15,693 nucleotides of DNA from Candidatus Uhrbacteria bacterium RIFOXYB12_FULL_58_10 (GTDB lineage: Bacteria > Patescibacteriota > Patescibacteriia > 2-12-FULL-57-11): contig CALRHY010000006.1 of NCBI GenBank assembly GCA_943359495.1, positions 1 through 15,693 on the forward strand. Direction: 5' to 3'. Below the pieces are notes generated by a model. The model was not told the DNA's origin and did not search any database. It was given only the letters and a program-made list of their open reading frames with translations. Position numbers and translations under genes: made by a program. Numbering within the stretch: position 1 is the first letter of the stretch; each line of letters begins with the position of its first letter. Below are positions 6,842 through 13,616 of this stretch, one piece after another.

Positions 6842-6870
6842 ACGGTAGCAATACCGCCGTACCGCGTCAA
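6842..6870 (-). promoter_or_regulatory. Leftward promoter for the nusA leader
   Basis: The minus strand shows TTGACG (6865-6870), a 17-base spacer and TGC plus TACCGT (6842-6847). The -35 and spacing are good; the -10 matches consensus in only three positions but has the TGC extension. The spacer overlaps nested inverted repeats (CGGTA-GCAA-TACCG, and GGTACGG with CCGTACC), which might bind a regulator. The predicted start is near 6835. Confidence 0.55.
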
Positions 6871-6874
6871 GGTA

Positions 6875-6903
6875 TTGGACAGCAATAGGCAATATGCTAC
6901 ACT
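6875..6903 (+). promoter_or_regulatory. Promoter of tRNA-Val
   Basis: TTGGAC (6875-6880), a 17-base spacer and TGC plus TACACT (6898-6903). The predicted start near 6910 leaves a leader of about 20 bases before the tRNA. The -35 box lies four bases from the -35 of the leftward nusA-leader promoter, so the two promoters are back to back. Confidence 0.75.
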
Positions 6904-6930
6904 CGCGCTACAAAATACGAGCGTTTACAC

Positions 6931-7007
6931 GGACGCATAGCTCAGCTGGTTAGAGCGCACGATTCACATTCGTGAGGTCCCAAGTTCGATCCTTGGTGCG
7001 TCCACCA
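6931..7007 (+). tRNA. tRNA-Val (anticodon CAC)
   Basis: The full cloverleaf is visible. The acceptor stem GGACGCA pairs with TGCGTCC, and the D arm is GCTC-AGCTGGTTA-GAGC. The anticodon stem CACGA pairs with TCGTG around the seven-base loop TTCACAT, so the anticodon is CAC, reading GUG valine codons. The T arm is CCAAG-TTCGATC-CTTGG. The discriminator is A and the CCA end is encoded (7005-7007). It stands alone with its own promoter and terminator. Confidence 0.97.
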
Positions 7008-7038
7008 AAAACACCCCGCAGAACGCGGGGTGTTTTTT
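7008..7038 (+). terminator. Intrinsic terminator after tRNA-Val
   Basis: AACACCCCGC pairs with GCGGGGTGTT around a five-base loop (AGAAC) and runs into TTTTTT. Including flanking A and T bases, the stem extends to about 12 pairs. It starts right at the CCA end of the tRNA. Confidence 0.92.
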
Positions 7039-7064
7039 GTTACACTCTTTTCTTCACAACACGT

Positions 7065-7070
7065 TATACT
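7065..7070 (+). promoter_or_regulatory. -10 box ahead of the 7091 gene
   Basis: TATACT, with a start predicted about 14 bases before the ATG at 7091. The best -35 is TTACAC (7040-7045) at a long 19-base spacing, so the -35 is weak. It lies just after the tRNA terminator, where a new promoter would be expected. Confidence 0.45.
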
Positions 7071-7090
7071 GCATATGTTTCAGATACCAC

Positions 7091-7717
7091 ATGCCCACTC
7101 CCTTCAACCTAACGCCAGGCGAATACAGTCTTCTCAAAAAACTCCGGACGCCATGGGCCATCCAGGATTTTTTGGAAACGTTGCCGATCAATTTTGAACC
7201 AGAAGGAGACACGTGCTTGTCGCCGCGTCGCGTCTTGCGCGAACGCCGTGCCCATTGCATGGAAGGCGCGATGCTAGCTGCACTCGCACTTCGCATCCAA
7301 GGTGAGCAGCCGCTTGTTGTCGATCTGACAGCCGCGCCGCACGATCAAGATCATGTCATTACGGTCTTTCGTCGCCACGGATTGTGGGGTGCTATTTCAA
7401 AAACCAATCACAGCGTCCTGCGCTACCGCGAACCGATTTTCCGCACCATCCGCGAACTCGCACTCTCCTTCTTCCACGAATACACCGACCCGATCGGCCG
7501 CAAGACTCTGCGTTCGTACAGCGCACCAGTCAACCTCGCACGTTTCGACAAAAAAGGCTGGATGACTAGTGAGGAAGACGTATGGTACATCCCCCAATTG
7601 CTTTCTGAAGTTCGTCACTATCCTTTGCTGACTCGCCCCCACCTCGCCACCCTCCGCCGCGCCGACCCCTTAGAGATTGCCGCTGGAAAATTAACTGCGT
7701 GGAAAAAAAAGAAATAG
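7091..7717 (+). CDS. Transglutaminase-like hypothetical protein
   Basis: A 208-residue soluble protein. A possible papain/transglutaminase-type catalytic arrangement is visible: Cys56 in RRAHCMEGAMLAALAL at the start of a helix, Asp87-His88 in DQDHVITVF, and Asn106 in WGAISKTNH. Downstream conserved-looking segments are LRYREPIFRTIRELALSFF (110-128) and GWMTSEEDVWYIP (156-168), and the C-terminus is Lys-rich. I recall an uncharacterised bacterial family with this C-EGA...DHV...WGA pattern, but no activity is known to me. The start is ATG 7091; an upstream TTG frame (7037) overlaps the tRNA terminator and is rejected. There is no Shine-Dalgarno. It is the first gene of the rightward block after the tRNA and is separated from the LCP gene by 338 bases of repeats. 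Confidence 0.75.
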   Translation: MPTPFNLTPGEYSLLKKLRTPWAIQDFLETLPINFEPEGDTCLSPRRVLRERRAHCMEGAMLAALALRIQGEQPLVVDLTAAPHDQDHVITVFRRHGLWGAISKTNHSVLRYREPIFRTIRELALSFFHEYTDPIGRKTLRSYSAPVNLARFDKKGWMTSEEDVWYIPQLLSEVRHYPLLTRPHLATLRRADPLEIAAGKLTAWKKKK

Positions 7718-7773
7718 CCCTACCCAAAGGGTCCCCTTCGGGGTCGACTACACTCAGGGAACATTGTTTCTTT

Positions 7774-7925
7774 ACGATCGATATGGGGTTTGGGGGCGCG
7801 AGCCTGTTTGAGCGATCTAACGAAGCGTCTGGTGGAGTGCTGAGCGAGTTCTCCCGGCCCCAAAATCCTTTTTCGGTTCCTTTTGGGATTCGCCAAAAAG
7901 GAACGTCGGGCGATATCGCTGCCGA
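7774..7925. repeat. Family C repeat, copy 1
   Basis: The left arm carries GGGGTTTGGGGG and then TGTTTGAGC; the right arm carries CTTTTGGGATTCGCCAAAA and then GTCGGGCGATATCG. Both arms recur, in the same order and orientation, at 13617-13671 and 13825-13872. The right arm folds as a hairpin (GTTCCTTTTGG with CCAAAAAGGAAC, one bulge). No T-run follows. Confidence 0.65.
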
Positions 7926-7929
7926 CCCG

Positions 7930-7957
7930 CTGGATCCCCGCCTTCGCGAGGATGACA
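7930..7957. repeat. GGATCCCCGCC-type palindromic repeat
   Basis: CTGGATCCCCGCC, TTCG, CGAGGATGACA: an imperfect hairpin of a type seen between genes in many bacterial genomes (usually GGATCCCCGCCTTCGCGGGG). There is a single copy here. Confidence 0.6.
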
Positions 7958-8033
7958 AAGGCATGCAGAGTGAAAGAAGTCGAAAAGGGAACGTCGGAGT
8001 ATACCCCTTTCACGCTGTCCCTTTTCCTTCTTC

Positions 8034-8042
8034 TGCTATACT
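8034..8042 (+). promoter_or_regulatory. Extended -10 promoter of the LCP gene
   Basis: TGC plus TATACT, close to consensus, with no good -35 (typical for extended -10 promoters). The predicted start near 8049 would leave only about 7 bases before the ATG at 8056, so the mRNA may be nearly leaderless. Otherwise the in-frame ATG at 8074 is the true start. The GAAAAGGGA/TCCCTTTTC inverted repeat ends 11 bases upstream of the -10. Confidence 0.6.
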
Positions 8043-8055
8043 ATAGTCGCTCACT

Positions 8056-9540
8056 ATGCGGGAACCTCTCAAAATGAATCTGCTCGCGCCAGTCTCCGCC
8101 ACCAGCCCACACTGGAAGCGGCGACGGATTGGACGCGCACTTCTTTTTGCGGCAATCCTTTGTGTCTCTGGCCTCTTCACTGCATCCGCCGCAACACACA
8201 AAGAAGAAATCGCGCCGATCCTTGCTGAATTCTCCCCACCTTTGCTCTGGCATGGCGTGGGCAAATTATTCCTCGCCGGCGAACGTAATCTCACGGGAGA
8301 GACCGGCGATCGAGTCAATATCCTTCTGCTCGGCATTGGCGGCCAAGGTCATGATGGCCCGCAGCTCACCGACACCATCATCCTCCTTTCCTACAAACCC
8401 TCGACCAAACAATTGGCGCTCCTCTCGATTCCCCGCGACCTTGCAGTCGAGATTCCTGGCTATGGTTTTCGCAAGATCAATGCCGTGAATGCCTACGCCG
8501 AAGCCAATGCCCCAGGCACCGGCGGCCGGACAACTGCAGATGCGATTGGCAAGCTCTTCAATATAGACATCCCTTATTATGTCCGCGTCGACTTCGCCGG
8601 CTTTACCAATGTGGTGGATGAACTGGATGGCGTCTTAGTACACGTCGACCGTTCTTTTACGGACAGCGAATACCCGGCACCACACAATCTCTACCAAATT
8701 GTCTCCTTTAAAGAAGGCTGGCAGCAACTCAACGGTGACCGCGCGTTGATATACGCCCGCTCGCGCCACGGATCGAACGGCGAAGGCAGCGACTTCGCAC
8801 GCAGCAAGCGCCAACAAAAAATTCTGACCGCGCTCAAAGAAGAACTGCTCACCTCGGGCGTACTCACGAACCCAGGGAAAGTCGGCCGTTTGTTCAGCAT
8901 TGTGGCTGCGCATGTCCAAACCAACATCAGCAGCCAAGAGATCCTCCAATTCGCCGGCATCGCGCGGGACATCAACCCGGATGCGATGATCCACCGAACC
9001 TTGGAACCAGAGGCGAACGGTGTCTTGCATGTCTGCACAACCTGCACGGCCTACATGCTCGTTCCCGCAAACAACAAGTACGACGAAGTACGCACTTTGG
9101 TCGCCGACATTTTTAAACAAGCTCCTTCCGCAACAGAGACCTCTCTCCTTCCGACACCAACCACAGAAAAACCAAGCACTCCGCAATACAACACCCTGGT
9201 GGAAATACAAAACGGCACCACACTTGCAGGCTTTGCTACAAAAGCCGCAAACGCCATCCGCACCCATGGCTTCATTGCCTCGCGTATCAGCAATGCCGAA
9301 AGCACCGCATACGAACGGACGGTGATTTACGACCTGACTGGCGGCGCGCGTTCGAAAGAACTTGGCACCTTGCGAACACTGCTTGATGCCGACGTTTCCG
9401 TGACGCTTCCAGAATGGTTCGCAGAGAAAACCTTACCGCCAGCACTCACCGCGCAAACACCAACACCGCAAGGAGGAGCATCTTCTGCCCAATTCTTGGT
9501 GATCCTTGGCCAAAGCAGTGCCGCACTTCTTGGAAAATAA
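8056..9540 (+). CDS. LytR-CpsA-Psr (LCP) family protein with LytR_C domain
   Basis: A 494-residue membrane-anchored extracellular protein. After a basic N-terminus (KRRRIGR) one membrane helix spans about 26-46. The LCP domain (about 85-260) contains DTIIL (106-110), IPRDL (125-129), RKINAVNAYAE (139-149), DFAGFTNVVDELDGV (179-193), NGDRALIYARSRHG (226-239) and DFARSKRQQ (246-254). The Asp and Arg residues are those used to bind the pyrophosphate of polyprenyl-linked glycans. A LytR_C domain follows (about 378-456: TLVEIQNGTTLAGFA), then a Pro/Thr/Ala-rich tail. LCP enzymes transfer lipid-linked polymers to peptidoglycan or other acceptors, which fits with the Wzy-like polymerase in the same window. 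A Cys pair (327 and 330, CTTC) is present. An in-frame ATG at 8074 is an alternative start. Confidence 0.92.
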   Translation: MREPLKMNLLAPVSATSPHWKRRRIGRALLFAAILCVSGLFTASAATHKEEIAPILAEFSPPLLWHGVGKLFLAGERNLTGETGDRVNILLLGIGGQGHDGPQLTDTIILLSYKPSTKQLALLSIPRDLAVEIPGYGFRKINAVNAYAEANAPGTGGRTTADAIGKLFNIDIPYYVRVDFAGFTNVVDELDGVLVHVDRSFTDSEYPAPHNLYQIVSFKEGWQQLNGDRALIYARSRHGSNGEGSDFARSKRQQKILTALKEELLTSGVLTNPGKVGRLFSIVAAHVQTNISSQEILQFAGIARDINPDAMIHRTLEPEANGVLHVCTTCTAYMLVPANNKYDEVRTLVADIFKQAPSATETSLLPTPTTEKPSTPQYNTLVEIQNGTTLAGFATKAANAIRTHGFIASRISNAESTAYERTVIYDLTGGARSKELGTLRTLLDADVSVTLPEWFAEKTLPPALTAQTPTPQGGASSAQFLVILGQSSAALLGK

Positions 9541-9564
9541 ACGTAAGAAACAAGGCTGAAAGAG

Positions 9565-9593
9565 TTGCACATCTCGTCGCCACGTGCTATAGG
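9565..9593 (+). promoter_or_regulatory. Promoter of der
   Basis: TTGCAC (9565-9570), a 17-base spacer and TGC plus TATAGG (9588-9593). The predicted start near 9600 gives a leader of about 29 bases. A second -10-like TATTCT at 9598-9603 has no fitting -35. Confidence 0.6.
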
Positions 9594-9628
9594 AACGTAT
9601 TCTCCTGTCCGCTTTTGTTTTACCTCTT

Positions 9629-10969
9629 ATGATCTCCCGCCGCATTTCCCGACCAACCGTTGCCCTGATCGGGAGGACCAACGTTGGAAAATCCACGTTG
9701 TTCAATAAGCTCCTTGAGGACGATCGCGCAATTGTCTCCTCCATAGCAGGAACCACCCGCGATCGCAATTACGGTATTTGTTTGTGGCGCGGCGTCCCGA
9801 TCCAATTTGTGGATACGGGTGGTTTGGACGTAGGTAATGCTGACAAGCTCGAAAAAAATGTAGTCCGCCAAGCAGAATACGCCATAGAAGAAGCGGATAT
9901 CATCCTTTGTATCGTCGACCTTGTTGCCGGGGCGCTACCACAAGACCAAGCGCTCGCCCGAGTGCTAGCCAAAAGCAAAACACCAGTGCTGCTTGTCGGC
10001 AACAAAGCCGACAACCCACGCATCCGCGCCAATGCCCATGATGCGTTGTGGTCTAAATTCCGCCTTGGGGCAGTGCATGCAGTCTCTGCAAAAAACGGGA
10101 CCGGTGTCGGCGACTTGTTGGACATCGTTCTTGAAAAGTTGGGCATCGAAGCACCGCCCGTGGCTGCACCACAGACAAGAATTGCCATCATTGGTCGTCC
10201 GAATGTGGGAAAATCTTCTCTCGTGAACATGCTCTGCAAAGAAGAGCGGGCCATCGTCTCGCCGCTCCCCGGCACCACCCGCGAACCGCAAGACACTGTG
10301 CTTACCTATAAAGATCGCCAATATCTTTTGATTGATACAGTCGGTTTGCGACGGCGACAACGCTCCGCTCCTGAGCTCGAAGCCGCGGGCGTTGAACGTA
10401 CCACAAAAGCGATCGAACGTGCCGACGTCCTCTTTTTGGTGCTCGACGCGACATTGCGTGTGAGTTCGCAAGACCGAACCCTCGCTGGCCTCGCTGAATC
10501 ATCCGGCAAAGCAGTCATCATCGTCATGAATAAATGGGATGCTTTATCAAAAAAGACGCCGCATACCCTGACACAAATGGAAGCCGGGGTCAGAAACGAT
10601 CTCCCCTTTTTCCGTTTCGCACCTTCGCGTTTTATCTCGGCAAAATACGGCACCCGCGTCGAACAATTGTTTGATGACGCCGAGACCGTCAAAGCGCGTT
10701 GGGAAACACAGCTCACCGACGGCCAACTCGACCGTTTCTTTCGCCAAGTTATTTCTGGTTCCAAAGCAAAGGGCCCAAGCCGTCCGTATATCTACAGCAT
10801 GAAACAAACCGGTGCCGAACCACCGACGTTTGCACTCGTGACCCGTGGCAAAGAACCAATGCCAGAAGCATTTGTCCGCTACGTCGAGAATCGTCTTCGT
10901 GAAAAATTTGATTTCACTGGAACACCCATCCGCATTCGTGCAAAAAATAAACTGGTGAAGCCGCAGTGA
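9629..10969 (+). CDS. der: Ribosome biogenesis GTPase Der (EngA)
   Basis: A 446-residue tandem GTPase needed for 50S subunit maturation. Domain 1 has GRTNVGKS (15-22), DTGG (62-65), NKAD (125-128) and SAKNG (153-157). Domain 2 has GRPNVGKS (189-196), DTVGLRRR (236-243), NKWD (301-304) and SAKYG (337-341). A C-terminal KH-like domain runs from about 350 to 440 and ends in GTPIRIRAKNK. The length is typical. One small oddity is GTTREPQDT in the second switch I, where family members usually have GTTRD. The start ATG at 9629 has a pyrimidine-rich upstream stretch and no Shine-Dalgarno. A family B repeat begins two bases after the stop and separates it from pth. Confidence 0.96.
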   Translation: MISRRISRPTVALIGRTNVGKSTLFNKLLEDDRAIVSSIAGTTRDRNYGICLWRGVPIQFVDTGGLDVGNADKLEKNVVRQAEYAIEEADIILCIVDLVAGALPQDQALARVLAKSKTPVLLVGNKADNPRIRANAHDALWSKFRLGAVHAVSAKNGTGVGDLLDIVLEKLGIEAPPVAAPQTRIAIIGRPNVGKSSLVNMLCKEERAIVSPLPGTTREPQDTVLTYKDRQYLLIDTVGLRRRQRSAPELEAAGVERTTKAIERADVLFLVLDATLRVSSQDRTLAGLAESSGKAVIIVMNKWDALSKKTPHTLTQMEAGVRNDLPFFRFAPSRFISAKYGTRVEQLFDDAETVKARWETQLTDGQLDRFFRQVISGSKAKGPSRPYIYSMKQTGAEPPTFALVTRGKEPMPEAFVRYVENRLREKFDFTGTPIRIRAKNKLVKPQ

Positions 10970-10970
10970 T

Positions 10971-11034
10971 GCGAAACACGAAACTCGTAATGCGAATTCT
11001 GTCGACGTTTTGAGTTACGAGTTTCGCGTTTCGC
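10971..11034 (+). repeat. Family B palindromic repeat, copy 3
   Basis: The arms GCGAAACACGAAACTCGTAA (10971-10990) and TTACGAGTTTCGCGTTTCGC (11015-11034) pair at 19 of 20 positions around a centre containing GAATTCTGTCGACG. It starts 2 bases after the der stop and ends 11 bases before the pth start. It is the cleanest copy and best defines the family. Confidence 0.85.
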
Positions 11035-11045
11035 TCATACTCCAT

Positions 11046-11621
11046 ATGAAACTCATCGTCGGTTTGGGCAATCCAGGAAGCGAATACGAACAGACCCGTC
11101 ACAACATGGGCTTTCTTGTGCTTGATGCGTTTGCCACAACCAGCACGCTTCCCGCCTGGCACACAGAACGAAAAGTCCACGGGGAAATCAGCCGCGGTGT
11201 GATCGGAACCGAGACAGTCCTATTGTTGAAACCAGACACCTTCATGAATGCGTCAGGCGCCGCCGTCGCCGCCGCACTCAGCTATTATAAAATTCCGACC
11301 ACAGACCTTTTTATCGTCCACGATGAGATTGCCTTTCCTTTTGGAACGGTCCGCATTGCCGGTAAAGGATCAAGTGGCGGACACAACGGTATCGACTCGA
11401 TCATCACCGCACTTGGCACAGAACTGTTTACCCGCATCCGCGTTGGCATCGGGCCGCAAGATGGCAAAACGCCGCAACTTTCCTCTTTTGTCTTGAACCG
11501 TTTTTCTAAAGAAGAAGCGTTAGCACTGCACCAACTCGTGACCACTGCAGTACAGACTCTTGACAAGATCATCACTCTCGGTGTAGCCCAGGCAACGCAG
11601 GAGCAGAATACAAAGGAGTGA
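11046..11621 (+). CDS. pth: Peptidyl-tRNA hydrolase
   Basis: A 191-residue enzyme that releases peptides from prematurely dropped peptidyl-tRNA. Family landmarks are KLIVGLGNPGSEYEQTRHNM with Asn8 and the catalytic His18, LLKPDTFMNASG (Asn in FMN), IVHDEIAFPFG (the catalytic-site Asp), and GSSGGHNGIDSII (Asn in GHNG). The length matches bacterial Pth. The start at 11046 (MKLIVGLGNPG) places the first beta strand at the N-terminus as is usual; an in-frame upstream start at 11010 would add 12 residues encoded by the family B repeat. There is no Shine-Dalgarno. It is followed after 31 bases by dprA and is probably in the der-pth-dprA transcript. Confidence 0.95.
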   Translation: MKLIVGLGNPGSEYEQTRHNMGFLVLDAFATTSTLPAWHTERKVHGEISRGVIGTETVLLLKPDTFMNASGAAVAAALSYYKIPTTDLFIVHDEIAFPFGTVRIAGKGSSGGHNGIDSIITALGTELFTRIRVGIGPQDGKTPQLSSFVLNRFSKEEALALHQLVTTAVQTLDKIITLGVAQATQEQNTKE

Positions 11622-11652
11622 GCTGACTACGCTCGCCGTTCTCTCCGATCGC

Positions 11653-12738
11653 ATGCCCCTCTCGCCGCTCGATGCAGGTGCCGCGTGTGCGTTGTCGCGC
11701 TTTTCCGGTTTTGGCGCCGCACGTCTCCGTGCGCTCTATCAAAAGACTGGGAGTTTTTTTGCTGCTGCATCCGCTGACCGCATCACCCTACTCCAAGCGG
11801 GCATCCCAGAAACGCAGACCGACGCGTTTCTCTCTTGGTGGCAGCCTTCTTTTATAGAAAAAGATGCAGAACTCCTTGCAGCTGCAGGAATCCGCATCAT
11901 CGTTCCGGAGGACGAGACGTTTCCGCATCTCTTGAAAGAGATTCCAGATCCGCCAGCGTTCCTCCATGTACGCGGTGTGCTTACTGCAGATGCCGCGTGT
12001 ATTGCCGTGGTTGGGACACGACGCGCAACACCGTACGGGATGGAGATCGCGCGAGAATTTAGCGGCCACTTTGCCCGAGCTGGCGTCACCGTTGTTTCTG
12101 GTCTCGCGCTCGGCATCGACGGTGCCGTCCACGAAGCCGCACTTCGCGCAAAAGGAACAACCTGGGCATTTCTTGGCTCTGGCGTTCATCCAAAAAACCT
12201 ATACCCCGCAACACACCAGCCACTTGCAGAACGTATTGTTGGCGAAGGTGGCGCACTGCTTTCGGAATTTCCGCCAGGTATCATGGGAATGAAATTTCTT
12301 TTCCCAATCAGAAACCGCTTGATCGCCGGAGTCTCACTCGGGGTCGTCGTGATCGAAGCAACGGAGCGTTCGGGATCGCTGATTACTGCAGCTGCGGCAA
12401 CCGATTATAACCGCGAGGTATTTGCGGTTCCGGGAGACATTCGTCGACCAACCAGCGCTGGACCACACGCGCTCATTCAACGCGGAGCAACATTAGCGTA
12501 TACACCAGCCGACATCCTCGCAGCACTTCGTCTCAACAAAGCAACGCCGCCAAAAACAACAGCACTTTCTCAAGAAGAGACGGTCCTCCTTGCACAACTT
12601 TCTCGGGAACCCATCTTTTTAGATGATCTTGTCCGTGCACTGCGAGTCCCTTCGGCAGACATTGCCTGCGAACTTTCACTGCTCGAAATGTCCGGTCGCG
12701 TTCGCTCGATTCCTGGCGGTGGTTGGGTACGCACGTAG
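11653..12738 (+). CDS. dprA: DNA-processing protein DprA (Smf)
   Basis: A 361-residue protein that binds incoming single-stranded DNA and loads RecA during natural transformation. An N-terminal helix-hairpin-helix-like segment (about 8-60) is followed by the Rossmann core: VVGTRRATPYG (119-129), SGLALGIDGAVHEAAL (149-164), FLGSGVHPKNLYP (173-185), ALLSEFPPG (201-209), FPIRNRLIAGVS (217-228), EATERSGSLITA (235-246) and REVFAVPG (254-261). A C-terminal winged-helix DprA_WH segment follows (about 303-361, ending GGWVRT). The family's usual YPxEN motif reads YPATH here. No Shine-Dalgarno is visible. Next to it, rightward, are an ATP-grasp gene and topA; dprA beside topA is a common bacterial arrangement, here split by one gene. 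Confidence 0.95.
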   Translation: MPLSPLDAGAACALSRFSGFGAARLRALYQKTGSFFAAASADRITLLQAGIPETQTDAFLSWWQPSFIEKDAELLAAAGIRIIVPEDETFPHLLKEIPDPPAFLHVRGVLTADAACIAVVGTRRATPYGMEIAREFSGHFARAGVTVVSGLALGIDGAVHEAALRAKGTTWAFLGSGVHPKNLYPATHQPLAERIVGEGGALLSEFPPGIMGMKFLFPIRNRLIAGVSLGVVVIEATERSGSLITAAAATDYNREVFAVPGDIRRPTSAGPHALIQRGATLAYTPADILAALRLNKATPPKTTALSQEETVLLAQLSREPIFLDDLVRALRVPSADIACELSLLEMSGRVRSIPGGGWVRT

Positions 12739-12748
12739 TTCTCTTTCT

Positions 12749-13606
12749 ATGCATCTCCTGATTCTCGGAAAACCAGAAGCCAAAGAGGCGAAGCGCATTG
12801 CCGCGGCCGCAAAGGAACGTGGACACCAGGCGACCATCGCCTCGTTTGCCGATATCACGATACGTGTTGCAGAAACAACATCTGTCCACATCGGACATGC
12901 ACCACTCGAATCCTTTGACCTCCTCCTCTTCCGAAATTTTTTTCCCTTCATTTCCGAAGCGCTCCTTGTCGCCGAATCCTTTCATGCCGCCAGGAAACGA
13001 GTCGTGGATACGCGCCTCGTGACAACACCGGTCATCATGAGCAAAATGTATGAGGCGGCGATACTCGAACAACAAGACATCGCTGTCCCAAAAAGTATTC
13101 AATGTTTTTCTACCGCTACCGTCCGCGCTATATTGCCGACAATGCGTTTCCCACTCATCTTAAAGAGCGTTCATGGCCACGGTGGCACCCAAGTCTTTCG
13201 TGCACAAAACCAACAAGGAGTTCTTCGTCTGCTCGCCCAAGTGCCGCCCGGGACATTTGTGCTCCAAGAGTATCTCCCAAGCAAAACGGATTATCGTGTC
13301 CTCACCATTGGCTACCGTGCTATCGGCGCGGTCCGACGCAGCGTGCCAGAAAATGATTTCCGCACCAACAGTGGGCTTGGTGCGCCAGCAAAACGCGCGC
13401 CGCTCACCCCTCTTCTCGCCACCATCGCCGAAACCGCCAGCCGCGCCCTCGGCCGAGAATTCGCTGGCGTCGACATCCGCATCTCCAAAGGAATCCCTTA
13501 CGTTCTCGAAGTCAACCAAACACCTGGTTTTATTCATTTTGAAGAGGCAACAAATATAGACGTTGCGGGTTTGCTTGTTCGCTATTTTGAAAGTCTTGTG
13601 GAATAA
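12749..13606 (+). CDS. RimK/LysX-like ATP-grasp ligase
   Basis: A 285-residue ATP-grasp protein. The N-terminal pre-ATP-grasp domain starts HLLILGKPE. Lys99 (SKMYEAAIL) begins the ATP-grasp region, followed by FPLILKSVHGHGGTQV (134-149) with Lys139 and the Gly-rich loop, FVLQEYLP (170-177), DYRVLTIG (181-188), GREFAGVDI (235-243) and YVLEVNQTPGF (251-261), where Glu254 and Asn256 would bind Mg2+. Such enzymes add an amino acid or similar amine to a carboxylate (RimK glutamylates ribosomal protein S6; LysX works in lysine synthesis). The substrate here is unknown. The start at 12749 lies 10 bases after the dprA stop, indicating coupling; a longer frame reaching back inside dprA is rejected. 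Confidence 0.88.
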   Translation: MHLLILGKPEAKEAKRIAAAAKERGHQATIASFADITIRVAETTSVHIGHAPLESFDLLLFRNFFPFISEALLVAESFHAARKRVVDTRLVTTPVIMSKMYEAAILEQQDIAVPKSIQCFSTATVRAILPTMRFPLILKSVHGHGGTQVFRAQNQQGVLRLLAQVPPGTFVLQEYLPSKTDYRVLTIGYRAIGAVRRSVPENDFRTNSGLGAPAKRAPLTPLLATIAETASRALGREFAGVDIRISKGIPYVLEVNQTPGFIHFEEATNIDVAGLLVRYFESLVE

Positions 13607-13616
13607 GTCCATTCCA

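Larger units (their letters stand above)
7718..8033. other. Repeat-filled intergenic region
   Basis: No gene is supported here. It holds a CCCCTTCGGGG hairpin at about 7733-7743, a family C repeat (7774-7925), a GGATCCCCGCC-type palindrome (7930-7957), and a 9-bp inverted repeat GAAAAGGGA / TCCCTTTTC (7982-7990 and 8018-8026) just upstream of the LCP gene promoter. The word AAAAGG(G)AACGTCGG occurs twice, near 7896 and 7984. Confidence 0.65.

Noticed and set aside
11010..11045. Longer Pth start at 11010
   Set aside because: The 12 extra residues come from the family B repeat, and Pth proteins normally begin right at the KLIVGLGNPG strand.
12623..12748. ATP-grasp gene starting inside dprA at 12623
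   Set aside because: It would overlap dprA by 116 bases and add 42 residues with no resemblance to the pre-ATP-grasp domain; the ATG at 12749 gives a normal N-terminus.
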